Position numbers and translations under genes: made by a program. DNA of 64,000 nucleotides from Saccharomonospora sp. CUA-673 (lineage in GTDB: Bacteria > Actinomycetota > Actinomycetes > Mycobacteriales > Pseudonocardiaceae): positions 124,001 through 188,000 of the forward strand of contig NZ_MKKE01000022.1 of assembly GCF_001942305.1 (NCBI RefSeq). Direction: 5' to 3'. This document shows, one piece after another, positions 56,811 to 64,000 of this stretch. The first letter of the stretch is position 1. Every line of letters starts with the position of its first letter. Below the pieces are notes generated by a model, which saw only the letters and a program-made list of their open reading frames with translations, had not been told where the DNA came from and did no database searches.

Positions 56811-58180
56811 TCGACCGCCACAGCAGGCAGCCGCAACGCACGCGTCCGTTCGACGAGCTCGACGCCGGCCGGCGTGCCCGCCAACGCCTGTTGCACAGCG
56901 GGAATCCGCTCGACGGCCGCGCCATACGGGCGGTCGCTCAACATGTCGCACGCCCGATGCGCGAACGACGCCGCGTGCTCGGCGTCCGTCGGCGCGTGTG
57001 CTGCGGCCAGGTCGAGGAGGACGACCGCGCGCTGCTTGTCCGCCTGCGGATCCAACTCGGCAAGCGACCGGTCCAACCACCGTGCCGCCGCCTCGTGTCG
57101 CCCGGCGAGCAGCTCCGCATTGCCGGCGAACGACGCCAGGCGAGCCGGGCTGAAGAAGTCCAGCCACTCCGGATCCGTGCCGTTGGTGCCCAGGGCGTGC
57201 TCAGCCTGGCGAATCCGCTCCCGCGACGACTCACCCTGACCGGTGCGAGCATGCACCTCGGCCGTGACGCAGTGCAGCCAGGCCCGCAGGTTCGGGCCGC
57301 CGCCGAACCGTGCGTGCGCCTGCGCGACATCCAAGTGGCGCTGCGCGGCGACACCGTCGCCCGCGAACCCCGGCACGAACGCACGATGCGCGGCGATCGC
57401 CGCCGCCAGCGCGTGATCGCCCGCGTAGTCGACGGTCGATTCGGCCTGTTCGAAGCATCGTGTCGCCACCGCCGGGTTCCCGAGGTCGAAGAACGCGATC
57501 CGCGCCGCGAGCAACGCCGTTTCGGCCACCGCTGCTGCGAGCGGGTCGTCACCCTCGCGACTGGTGGTCGTCTGACCCAGCAACGTCAACCCGAGCCGGA
57601 GATGACCGAGCGCGGCATCCCACATGGTCTCCGCCGGCGTGGTCCAGTACAGCGCACGTTGCGCCGCGGTGGCGTTTGCGTACGACTCGACCGCGCGGGG
57701 GTCGCGTGCATGTCCGCGGCCGTTCCACGCCGCGTCTGCCTCACCGACGGCCACCGAAGCAAGCAGGGGCGACAGGCCTGCGGCGACGGCTGCGCGGAGA
57801 AACTGCTGGCGGCCCAACCCGCCGCGTTCGCTCATCAACAACCTCCTCAGCTCCGCGCTCACCATCGCATCCAACGCCCCACTCGGAACTGTGACCTCCT
57901 GCGGTTGGAACTCCCGTTCCTCCGGGGTCAACAGGCCGAGCTCACTGGCGGGAAGGTCGAAGATCAGAACGAGATGCTTGCGAAAGCGAGGCTCCGGCCA
58001 TCGCTCGCCCGACTCCCAGCGGCGCACCGTGTGCGCGGTCAGCCCCGATTCGCCGTCGCCATGGGCGCGCATGCTCTCGGCGACCTGGTTGACGAGTTCG
58101 TCGCGGCTCCACCCGCGCTGCAGCCGCTCCCAGGTCAGCCGCTTGTTCGGCGGATGTCGACGATTACCGCCGTCGGCCAT
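56807..58180 (-). CDS. XRE-type HTH regulator with TPR-like domain
   Basis: The product has 457 residues. The N-terminal helix-turn-helix covers about 16-70 (ERLQRGWSRDELVNQVAESM, LTAHTVRRWESGERWPEP). The rest is an all-helical, Ala-rich TPR-like repeat region. This architecture is common in actinobacterial regulators near secondary metabolism and toxin loci. It converges on the HAD gene with a 4-base overlap. Confidence 0.87.
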   Translation of the reverse strand: MADGGNRRHPPNKRLTWERLQRGWSRDELVNQVAESMRAHGDGESGLTAHTVRRWESGERWPEPRFRKHLVLIFDLPASELGLLTPEEREFQPQEVTVPSGALDAMVSAELRRLLMSERGGLGRQQFLRAAVAAGLSPLLASVAVGEADAAWNGRGHARDPRAVESYANATAAQRALYWTTPAETMWDAALGHLRLGLTLLGQTTTSREGDDPLAAAVAETALLAARIAFFDLGNPAVATRCFEQAESTVDYAGDHALAAAIAAHRAFVPGFAGDGVAAQRHLDVAQAHARFGGGPNLRAWLHCVTAEVHARTGQGESSRERIRQAEHALGTNGTDPEWLDFFSPARLASFAGNAELLAGRHEAAARWLDRSLAELDPQADKQRAVVLLDLAAAHAPTDAEHAASFAHRACDMLSDRPYGAAVERIPAVQQALAGTPAGVELVERTRALRLPAVAVD

Positions 58181-58401
58181 GTCTGATCACCCCTGCGCAA
58201 ACCGGTGCACCACCGGTGACGGTATACGCAGCACAGACCGATCGGCCAGACATCGCAACGACTGGCCACCCAGTGGCCACTACATCCCGAGCCAAAGCAT
58301 CTGCGCCCGGCAGCTCCACCGGAGCATGCGATTGGGCGCGTCTTGCGGGTCGTCCAACCGGACGGCACAGTCCGGGATTACACGGGAGAGGAGCCCTCAT
58401 C

Positions 58402-58770
58402 ATGAAGTTGGTCGCGGCTGTACCGACGTTCCGCGACGGTGTCGCGGGCGGCGAAAGCCTGACCCTCGCCACCGACGACGACGTGGCACGCCTCGTCAAG
58501 CTGCTGTCTCGCGACGACGCCGACACCGCCAACATCCAGGGCACCGACGTCACCCTCAGCGCCCACGTCGCGCACGGCTACGGGTACCTGCTCTACGCAG
58601 GGCCGGACGGCTACGTCGTCAGCGACGGCGACCCCACGTCGCCGGCCGTCGAATCGGAAAGCGGATTCCCCGCGCAGAGCGGCATCGCGCTCGACCGGTT
58701 CGCCGAAGCGCTCCGCCAGTTCGTCCGTACCGGTCGCCTGCCGGAGTCGATTTCCTGGCGCGATCTCTAG
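58402..58770 (+). CDS. Imm1-like immunity protein without a neighbouring toxin
   Basis: The product has 122 residues. YGYLLYAGPDGYVVSDGD and LRQFVRTGRLPESISW fit the Imm1 pattern of a central strand pair and the closing W-rich end. The ATG follows GGAGAGGAG. No deaminase toxin lies beside it, so it may be an orphan that protects against toxins from neighbours. Confidence 0.6.
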   Translation: MKLVAAVPTFRDGVAGGESLTLATDDDVARLVKLLSRDDADTANIQGTDVTLSAHVAHGYGYLLYAGPDGYVVSDGDPTSPAVESESGFPAQSGIALDRFAEALRQFVRTGRLPESISWRDL

Positions 58771-58827
58771 CGGCTGATCAACGACGACTCAGCTCAGCGG
58801 CCGGACGACGTCCGTAGCCTCGGCAGT

Positions 58828-59309
58828 GTGGATCTACTGCCGTTGGACGAGTACGTGCGATCGCTGCCCCGGCGACACCTGGCCGGCGGGGTGTTGTTCC
58901 GCAGTCCCGACGGGCGGGTGCTGCTCGTCGAGCCCAGCTACAAACAGAATTGGGACATTCCGGGCGGCGTGGTCGACGCCGGTGAGTCGCCGTGGGCCGC
59001 GGCCGTGCGCGAGGTCCGCGAGGAGATCGGCCTCGACGTGACACTCGGCCCACTGCTCGTCATCGACAACACCACCACGACGCCCGCATGCCCGAGAGCG
59101 TCGCGTTCGTCTGGGACGGCGGCACCATCACCGACGCCGAGGTCCACGCCCTCACGTTCCCCGACCCCGAGATCGTCTCCGCCGCGCTGCACACGCTCGA
59201 CGAGATGACCGACAAGGTCGGGCCCATCGTCGGCCGGCGCATCGCCGCCGCCGTCACCGCCGCCCAGACCGGAACCCTCCTGCTCTGCAACGACGGCGCA
59301 CCGGCGTAG
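58828..59309 (+). CDS. NUDIX hydrolase, frame broken by one missing base
   Basis: The product hydrolyses nucleoside-diphosphate-linked compounds. The NUDIX box is complete: GGVVDAGESPWAAAVREVRE followed by EIGL. The protein starts at GTG 58828 (MDLLPLDEYVRSLP). Between about 59075 and 59088 the frame shifts; MPESVAFVWDGGTITDAEVH to the stop at 59309 belongs to the same protein. The span of 482 bases is one short; the repaired product has 160 residues. Substrate unknown. Confidence 0.88.
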
Positions 59310-59310
59310 A

Positions 59311-60173
59311 TCAGTACGTCCACTCCCAGCCGGCAGGACCGTTCATCGCCATCCCGGGATCGAGCGCGAGCGACCCGCTTGCCTCGGGCACGATCAGCTC
59401 GATGGTGCCGCTGTACTTCTGATTCACCCCGAAGTTCATCGGCAGCGCCTTCTCATGGGCGGTGCAGGCGCCGAACTCCGCGCCGTGGGAAACGCCCGAC
59501 GAGTCGATCTCGACGAAGTTGTACGGGTTGAGCGTGCTGGAGGCATCCATGGCGGTCAGCTGGTCGTCGCCGGTCGCCACGCGTACGTGCAGGACGAGGG
59601 TGTGCCCGGACTCCGGTGGCATGCCGTACGCATCGCAACCGGGGTCGACGTCGATCCTGTCGATGGTGAACGACGTGCCGGAACTGCCGCCTTCATCACC
59701 CACCGGACCCGTCCACGCCTCGTCGCCGAGGTTCATGGGCAGATAGTTCCGCTCGTTCGTCCCCGGCTGGTCGAACTCGTCCACCGGCTCCGGCGTCGGC
59801 AACGACGGCGCCGATTCGATGTCGACCGGCCCGGTCGGCGTGGCACCGGACGGCGCGTCGAAGTCCCGCGCGATGCGGTCCAGCTCCTCGACCGTGTGCT
59901 GCTGAACCAGCACCGTGATCGTCACGGCCGCAACGCACAACACCACCCCGATGGCCGCCACGATCCTCTTGGTCCCGAACAACCCGATGATCCCGAGGAC
60001 GAATCCCACGGCCGCCGCGATCGCCGTGACGTTGTTGACGATGATCACCGGCGAGCGACCACGCCGACAATGCCGAGAATCAGGCCTGCCCAGGCCAGGG
60101 CGACGAACTTGGCCGGGGGCGGCTGCGCCGCCGCGACAGGTGGGTACGGCTGTGGATACGGATACCCGGACAT
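59311..60173 (-). CDS. Membrane-anchored protein with DUF4352-like domain, frame broken by one missing base
   Basis: The Pro/Tyr-rich start MSGYPYPQPYPPVAAAQPPP leads to a helix (VALAWAGLILGIVGVV). At about 60056 one missing G breaks the frame; repaired, the text runs VVGSPVIIVNNVTAIAAAVG into two more helices. A soluble domain after residue 100 (LVLHVRVATGDDQLTAM, NPYNFVEID) has the beta-sandwich pattern of DUF4352. The span of 863 bases is one short; the repaired protein has 287 residues. Function unknown. Confidence 0.75.
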
Positions 60174-60259
60174 GGGCAGCACCTTCGGGGGTTTCGGAGA
60201 ACTTCGATGGACAACGTGGACGTGCTCAGTCAGTTGGGGCGCTCAGTCAGCGGAGGTGC

Positions 60260-60883
60260 TCACTCGCCGAAGCCGTCGCACGATGCGGCGGCGAACTGCC
60301 CCTGAGCGGTGCTCGTCTTCGCCTCCTGACCGTCGACCGACACCGAGCACGTCACGCTGCCGCCCTCCGGGCCGGTCATCACGGTGAGGCTGCCACCCCT
60401 GAGCAGGCCCTTCGTGGTGAGTTCCTTCGACCACGGCAACTCGCTGACGTCCTCCTGGTTCATCGCCATCCCGTCGTCGCCGAAGGTCGTGTAGTCGATG
60501 GACGCGTTCGGTGCATCGCCGGTCACCTCGTAGCGAACGGTCACCTCCCGTCCGGCTTCCCGGCTGACGTCGTTCGCGGCTTTCCCGAAGACGCCGACCC
60601 ACAGAATGCACATCAGAAGACCCACGGCCGAACACACGATCCCGGCGATCGACAGCCCCTTGTTCGTCGCCTTGCCCCGCCGGGCACGCGAGAAACCGAG
60701 CAACGAGAAAATCAGACCCAAAATCACCAACGGCCACGCGACAACGCCCACCAAGGGGATGAACGAGAAGACCAACCCGACCAGTCCGAGCACAAAGCCC
60801 GCCGTGCCAAGGCCATTACGAGGCGGCGCCGCCTGCGAACCACCAGGGGCCAACGGGTTGGACTGATACTGCGGAACGGACAT
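60260..60883 (-). CDS. DUF4190 membrane protein with MmpS-like extracellular domain
   Basis: The product has 207 residues. After a Pro/Gln-rich N-terminus come two transmembrane helices with GLGTAGFVLGLVGLVFSFIP and GLSIAGIVCSAVGLLMC, the DUF4190 pattern, and a third-strand outer domain VTVRYEVTGDAPNASIDYTT as in MmpS-like proteins. It lies 86 bases upstream of a similar membrane protein and may share its transcript. Confidence 0.82.
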   Translation of the reverse strand: MSVPQYQSNPLAPGGSQAAPPRNGLGTAGFVLGLVGLVFSFIPLVGVVAWPLVILGLIFSLLGFSRARRGKATNKGLSIAGIVCSAVGLLMCILWVGVFGKAANDVSREAGREVTVRYEVTGDAPNASIDYTTFGDDGMAMNQEDVSELPWSKELTTKGLLRGGSLTVMTGPEGGSVTCSVSVDGQEAKTSTAQGQFAAASCDGFGE

Positions 60884-61300
60884 ATCGGACCACTTCCTCG
60901 GGTGCAGAATTCAAGCGACAGCCGTTTTTCGCTCGCCCGAACCCGAGGGTTACATCGCGATACTAATTCGTTACCGACGACATTTCGACCACCAGGAAAC
61001 CGAGAATCAAACCTGTTTCCCGACCATTTCTCGGCAATCTTGACCGGACCCAGATTTCACCGGAGTCGCCCAGCAACCCTCGCCCGCCGCGCAGCCCCGC
61101 CGCGCAGCCCCGCCACACAGCCCCGCCGGACCGGCCAGCGGACCCGGCGACACCGGATGCGCCCCTCGAGGGCCGATCATGACAAGCAAACCTGCCGACT
61201 CATCACTGCGTATTTCGCAGCATCTGAAGATTTATCTTGCTGATCTCGCAACTCTGGTCCTACAGTCAGTGTCGCCGGTCACACGATGCGAGGAGACGTC
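60884..61300. other. Intergenic region with short repeats upstream of the aldehyde dehydrogenase
   Basis: This 417-base stretch has no gene I can support. A 13-base unit CGCCGCGCAGCCC is repeated about three times at 61085-61123. The A/T-richer part around 61190-61260 is the likely promoter region of the dehydrogenase operon. Confidence 0.5.
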
Positions 61301-62722
61301 ATGCTGTACATCAACGGCGCCCATGTCGACGGCGCCGGCACGGAGAACGTCGAGGTCATCAGCCCTATCAGTGGTGAGAGCGTCGGATCGGTTCCCGTTC
61401 CGGTGAGCACCGACATCGACGAAGCCGTCAAGGCCGCTCGCATGGCACAACCCCGCTGGGGCGCCACCAACGTCTGGGAACGCGCCAAGATCTGCCACGC
61501 CATCGGCGACGGTATCGCCGCCCGTGCAGACGAACTCGCCCGCCTGCAAACCCTCGAACAGGGCAAGACCCTCGCCGAGTCCAAGGCCGACATCGATGAA
61601 GCCGCCACCCTCTTCCATCTGCACGCCGAGGACGCCGTCCGCCTCAACGGCGAAACTCTGCCCTCCACCGACCCGCGCAAACGGATGTGGACGTTCTACC
61701 GCCCCGTCGGCACCTGGGCGATCATCACACCCTGGAACTTCCCCCTGCTGATGTTGGCCGAGTTCGTCGCCCCGGGGCTTGCCACAGGTAACGCCCACGT
61801 CGTCAAACCACCCGCACACACTCCGCTCACCGTGCTCAAAGCCATGGAGGTCCTTGCCGAGGCCGACCTCCCGCCCGGCCTCGTCAACATCGTCCCCGGC
61901 GACGGCGAGACCGGGAACGCACTCGTCACCCACGACGGCATCGACGCCATCGGCTTCATCGGATCGTCCGCCACCGGCGCGAGAATCCAGGCCAATGCCG
62001 GCCTCAAACGGTCCATTATGGAGTGTTCCGGCAACGGTCCGCTCGTGGTGCTCGCCGACGCCGACATCCCGGCCGCCGCCAAGGCCGCCGTCGACGGCGC
62101 CGTCATGTGCTCCGGGCAGGTCTGCTGCGCGACCGAACGCGTCATCGTCGACAAAGCCATCCACGACGACTACATCGCCGCGCTCCTCGCCGAGACGGAC
62201 AAGATCCGTACCGGCGATCCGTTCGACCCCGACACCACCTACGGCCCCCTCAACAATGCCCAGGTCGCCGAGAAAATGGACCGGCACATGGCCGACGGCC
62301 GCGCCCACGGCGCCGACGTCCTGCGCGGAGGACAACGCACTGCCGGCATGCCCACGGACCTCTACTACGACTTCACCGTGGTCGACGGCGTACTGCCCGA
62401 AACCTTGCTCGCAAGCGAGGAATCCTTCGGCCCCGTCGTCCCCGTCATCACCGCCGACGGTGACGACGAGATCCTGCGCATCGCCAACGACGACAAACTC
62501 GGCCTGCAGGGCGCCGTGTTCACTCGGGACGTCGCCAAGGCATACCGCTTCGTCGAGGAACTCGCCGTCGGACAGGTCGTCGTCAACGACAACACCTGCT
62601 TCTGGGACATCAACATGGCCTTCGGCGGAGCCGGCGGACGCAACACCGGTTGGGGCCGCATCGGGGGCAAGTACACCCTGTTGGACATGACCGACCTGCG
62701 GACCGGCGTCGTCCATGTCTGA
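61301..62722 (+). CDS. Aldehyde dehydrogenase
   Basis: This NAD(P)-dependent aldehyde oxidising enzyme has 473 residues. Landmarks: ITPWNFPLLMLAEFVAPGLA, VVKPPAHTPLTVL, GSSATGARIQANAG, the catalytic Cys in CSGQVCCATERVIVDK and EESFGPVVPVI. The general base Glu lies in IMECSGNGPLVVLADADI rather than the usual ELGG context, so it is a divergent subfamily. It is followed directly by an FAD amine oxidase-like gene, suggesting an amine-to-acid catabolic pair. The ATG follows GAGGAGAC. Confidence 0.92.
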   Translation: MLYINGAHVDGAGTENVEVISPISGESVGSVPVPVSTDIDEAVKAARMAQPRWGATNVWERAKICHAIGDGIAARADELARLQTLEQGKTLAESKADIDEAATLFHLHAEDAVRLNGETLPSTDPRKRMWTFYRPVGTWAIITPWNFPLLMLAEFVAPGLATGNAHVVKPPAHTPLTVLKAMEVLAEADLPPGLVNIVPGDGETGNALVTHDGIDAIGFIGSSATGARIQANAGLKRSIMECSGNGPLVVLADADIPAAAKAAVDGAVMCSGQVCCATERVIVDKAIHDDYIAALLAETDKIRTGDPFDPDTTYGPLNNAQVAEKMDRHMADGRAHGADVLRGGQRTAGMPTDLYYDFTVVDGVLPETLLASEESFGPVVPVITADGDDEILRIANDDKLGLQGAVFTRDVAKAYRFVEELAVGQVVVNDNTCFWDINMAFGGAGGRNTGWGRIGGKYTLLDMTDLRTGVVHV

Positions 62723-64000
62723 CCCCGGCCCCACCCCGGTGGCCGCGAGCACGACCCCGTTCTGGCTCGACTGCAACGACAGGCCGCCGCCGCTGCCACC
62801 GCTGACCGAGGACATCTCTGCCGACCTCGTCGTCATCGGCGGCGGCTACACCGGGCTGTGGACGGCCCTCCACGCCAAGGAATCCCGGCCCGACGCCGAC
62901 GTGGTGCTCATCGAACGCGACACGTGCGGCGCCGCGGCGAGCGGACGCAACGGCGGTATGTGCTCACCGAGCCTCACCCACGGGCTCGGCAACGGCATAC
63001 AGCACTGGCCCCGGGACATCGACACCCTGCTCCGGCGCGGACACGAGAATTTCACCGCATTCCAACGAGATCTCGACCGCTACGGCATCGACTGCGGGTT
63101 CGTCCACACGGGAAAGCTCAGCATCGCACGTCAACCGTGGCAGTCCGACGCCCTCGCCGCCGAGGCACGGCTGAGCGCCCGGCACGGCGAACGCGCCGAG
63201 TTCCTCGACCACGACGCCGTGCGCAAGTACCTCAATACCCCCGCCGCCCTCACCGGGCTGTTCCAACCCGACTACGCGCTGCTCGACCCTGCCCGCCTGG
63301 CCGACGGGCTGCGCGAGGCCTGCCTCCGCCTCGGTGTGCGCATCGCCGAGAACACCACCGTGCAACGACTCGAGGTCCCGTCCACGGGCCATGTCCGCGT
63401 GCACACCGGACAGGCGATGGTCCGCGCGGGGCAAGTCGCGTTGGCTACCGGCGCGTTCACCTCCCTCCTGCGCCGACTCCGCTACCGGGTCGTGCCGGTG
63501 TACGACTACGCCCTCGTCACCGAACCACTTACCGCCGCCCAGTTCGCCTCCATCGGCTGGACCGGCGAGCACGCCTGCACCGACGCGGCGAACCAGTTCC
63601 ACTACTTCCGGAAGACACCCGACGGCCGAATGCTGTGGGGCGGCTACGACGCCATCTACCACTACGGAGGGAAAACCGCGGACCATCTGACCAATCGCCC
63701 CGCCACCTTCCGCACCCTCAAGCGGACCTTCCGCGCGACGTTCCCCGCCCTCGATGACGTGCCGTTCACCCACTCATGGGGCGGTGTCATCGACATGTCG
63801 AGCAACTTCACCCTGTTCGCCGGCACCGCGGCACGCGGCCGCATCGGCTACGCGGCGGGATTCACCGGACTCGGCGTCGTCGCGACCCGGTTCGGTGCAC
63901 TGGCCATGTTGGACCTTCTCGCCGGCCGTCACACCGCACGAACCACTCTGCCGATGATCCGGCGCAAACCCCTCCCACTACCGACCGATCCGCTGCGCTG
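62715..64000 (+). CDS. FAD-dependent oxidoreductase, DAO family (cut by window end)
   Basis: At least 428 residues, open to the window end. The FAD motif is ADLVVIGGGYTGLWTALHA (GxGxxG) with the ribose-binding acid in LIERDTCGAAASGRNGG. The DAO family signature includes ALATGAFTSLL and IGYAAGFTGLGVVATRFG. It resembles amine oxidases such as gamma-glutamylputrescine oxidase. The ATG overlaps the aldehyde dehydrogenase stop by 8 bases, so oxidation of an amine to an aldehyde and then to an acid is a natural inference. Confidence 0.88.
   Translation, partial: MSDPGPTPVAASTTPFWLDCNDRPPPLPPLTEDISADLVVIGGGYTGLWTALHAKESRPDADVVLIERDTCGAAASGRNGGMCSPSLTHGLGNGIQHWPRDIDTLLRRGHENFTAFQRDLDRYGIDCGFVHTGKLSIARQPWQSDALAAEARLSARHGERAEFLDHDAVRKYLNTPAALTGLFQPDYALLDPARLADGLREACLRLGVRIAENTTVQRLEVPSTGHVRVHTGQAMVRAGQVALATGAFTSLLRRLRYRVVPVYDYALVTEPLTAAQFASIGWTGEHACTDAANQFHYFRKTPDGRMLWGGYDAIYHYGGKTADHLTNRPATFRTLKRTFRATFPALDDVPFTHSWGGVIDMSSNFTLFAGTAARGRIGYAAGFTGLGVVATRFGALAMLDLLAGRHTARTTLPMIRRKPLPLPTDPLR

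Noticed and set aside
61179..61406. Short frame starting MTSKPADSSLRIS upstream of the aldehyde dehydrogenase
   Set aside because: It runs out of frame into the dehydrogenase start and has no ribosome site; more likely promoter DNA.

Overview
The window is high-GC DNA from an actinomycete. Four things point there: a mycothiol-dependent formaldehyde dehydrogenase, many GTG starts with strong Shine-Dalgarno sites, DUF222/HNH and WXG-type proteins, and the argS-lysA-hom gene order. A glycine/sarcosine N-methyltransferase for betaine synthesis closely resembles enzymes of halophilic actinomycetes, so a salt-tolerant member of the Pseudonocardiales is a reasonable inference. It is not proven.

Layout. 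1-3.4 kb: hom-lysA-argS operon (minus). 3.5-6.2 kb: two membrane-anchored proteins (DUF3105, DUF305) and a CDF metal exporter. 6.4-7.9 kb: tRNA-Arg(CCG) with a terminator, then a divergent HxlR regulator and PPOX-fold enzyme. 7.9-11.1 kb: processive glycosyltransferase with a small membrane partner, and a succinate CoA-transferase. 11.7-15.7 kb: betaine methyltransferase, IclR regulator, DUF222/HNH protein, then a repeat-rich intergenic zone. 15.7-19.7 kb: WXG-like pair, CPBP protein, LysR-type ligand domain with DUF5997, DUF6480. 19.8-24.6 kb: molybdopterin oxidoreductase pair and the mscR/MBL formaldehyde operon. 24.8-28.5 kb: LuxR regulator, MFS exporter, TetR. 28.7-32.5 kb: Fe(III) ABC transporter. 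32.6-35.8 kb: aconitase and an AAA ATPase. 35.9-52.3 kb: a 16.5 kb all-minus-strand DISARM-type anti-phage operon. 52.5-58.8 kb: a variable region with a HAD remnant, kinase, EVE-like protein, a DddA-like deaminase toxin with Imm1 immunity, HAD phosphatase, XRE/TPR regulator and a second Imm1-like protein. 58.8-64 kb: NUDIX, two membrane proteins, aldehyde dehydrogenase and an FAD oxidase cut by the window end.

The main biological find is the DISARM operon. Reading in transcription order it has drmD (SNF2 helicase), drmMI (N6-adenine methylase), a DUF5343 gene, a TIGR02391 gene, drmA, drmB, drmC, a 79-residue protein and a C5-cytosine methyltransferase. It combines a class 1 core with a class 2-style cytosine methylase and two internal accessory genes. 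Most junctions overlap by 4 bases or are separated by a few bases.

A caution applies to the whole window. About 15 otherwise well-conserved genes and the tRNA are each disrupted by the loss of one base (two each in fbpA and drmB). Restoring one base, often a G in a short G run, repairs the reading frame in every case I checked. This looks like systematic indel error in the sequence rather than gene decay, so I annotate these as whole genes and state where the break lies. Two apparent fusions (molybdopterin oxidoreductase with its neighbour, drmB with drmC) are products of such breaks.
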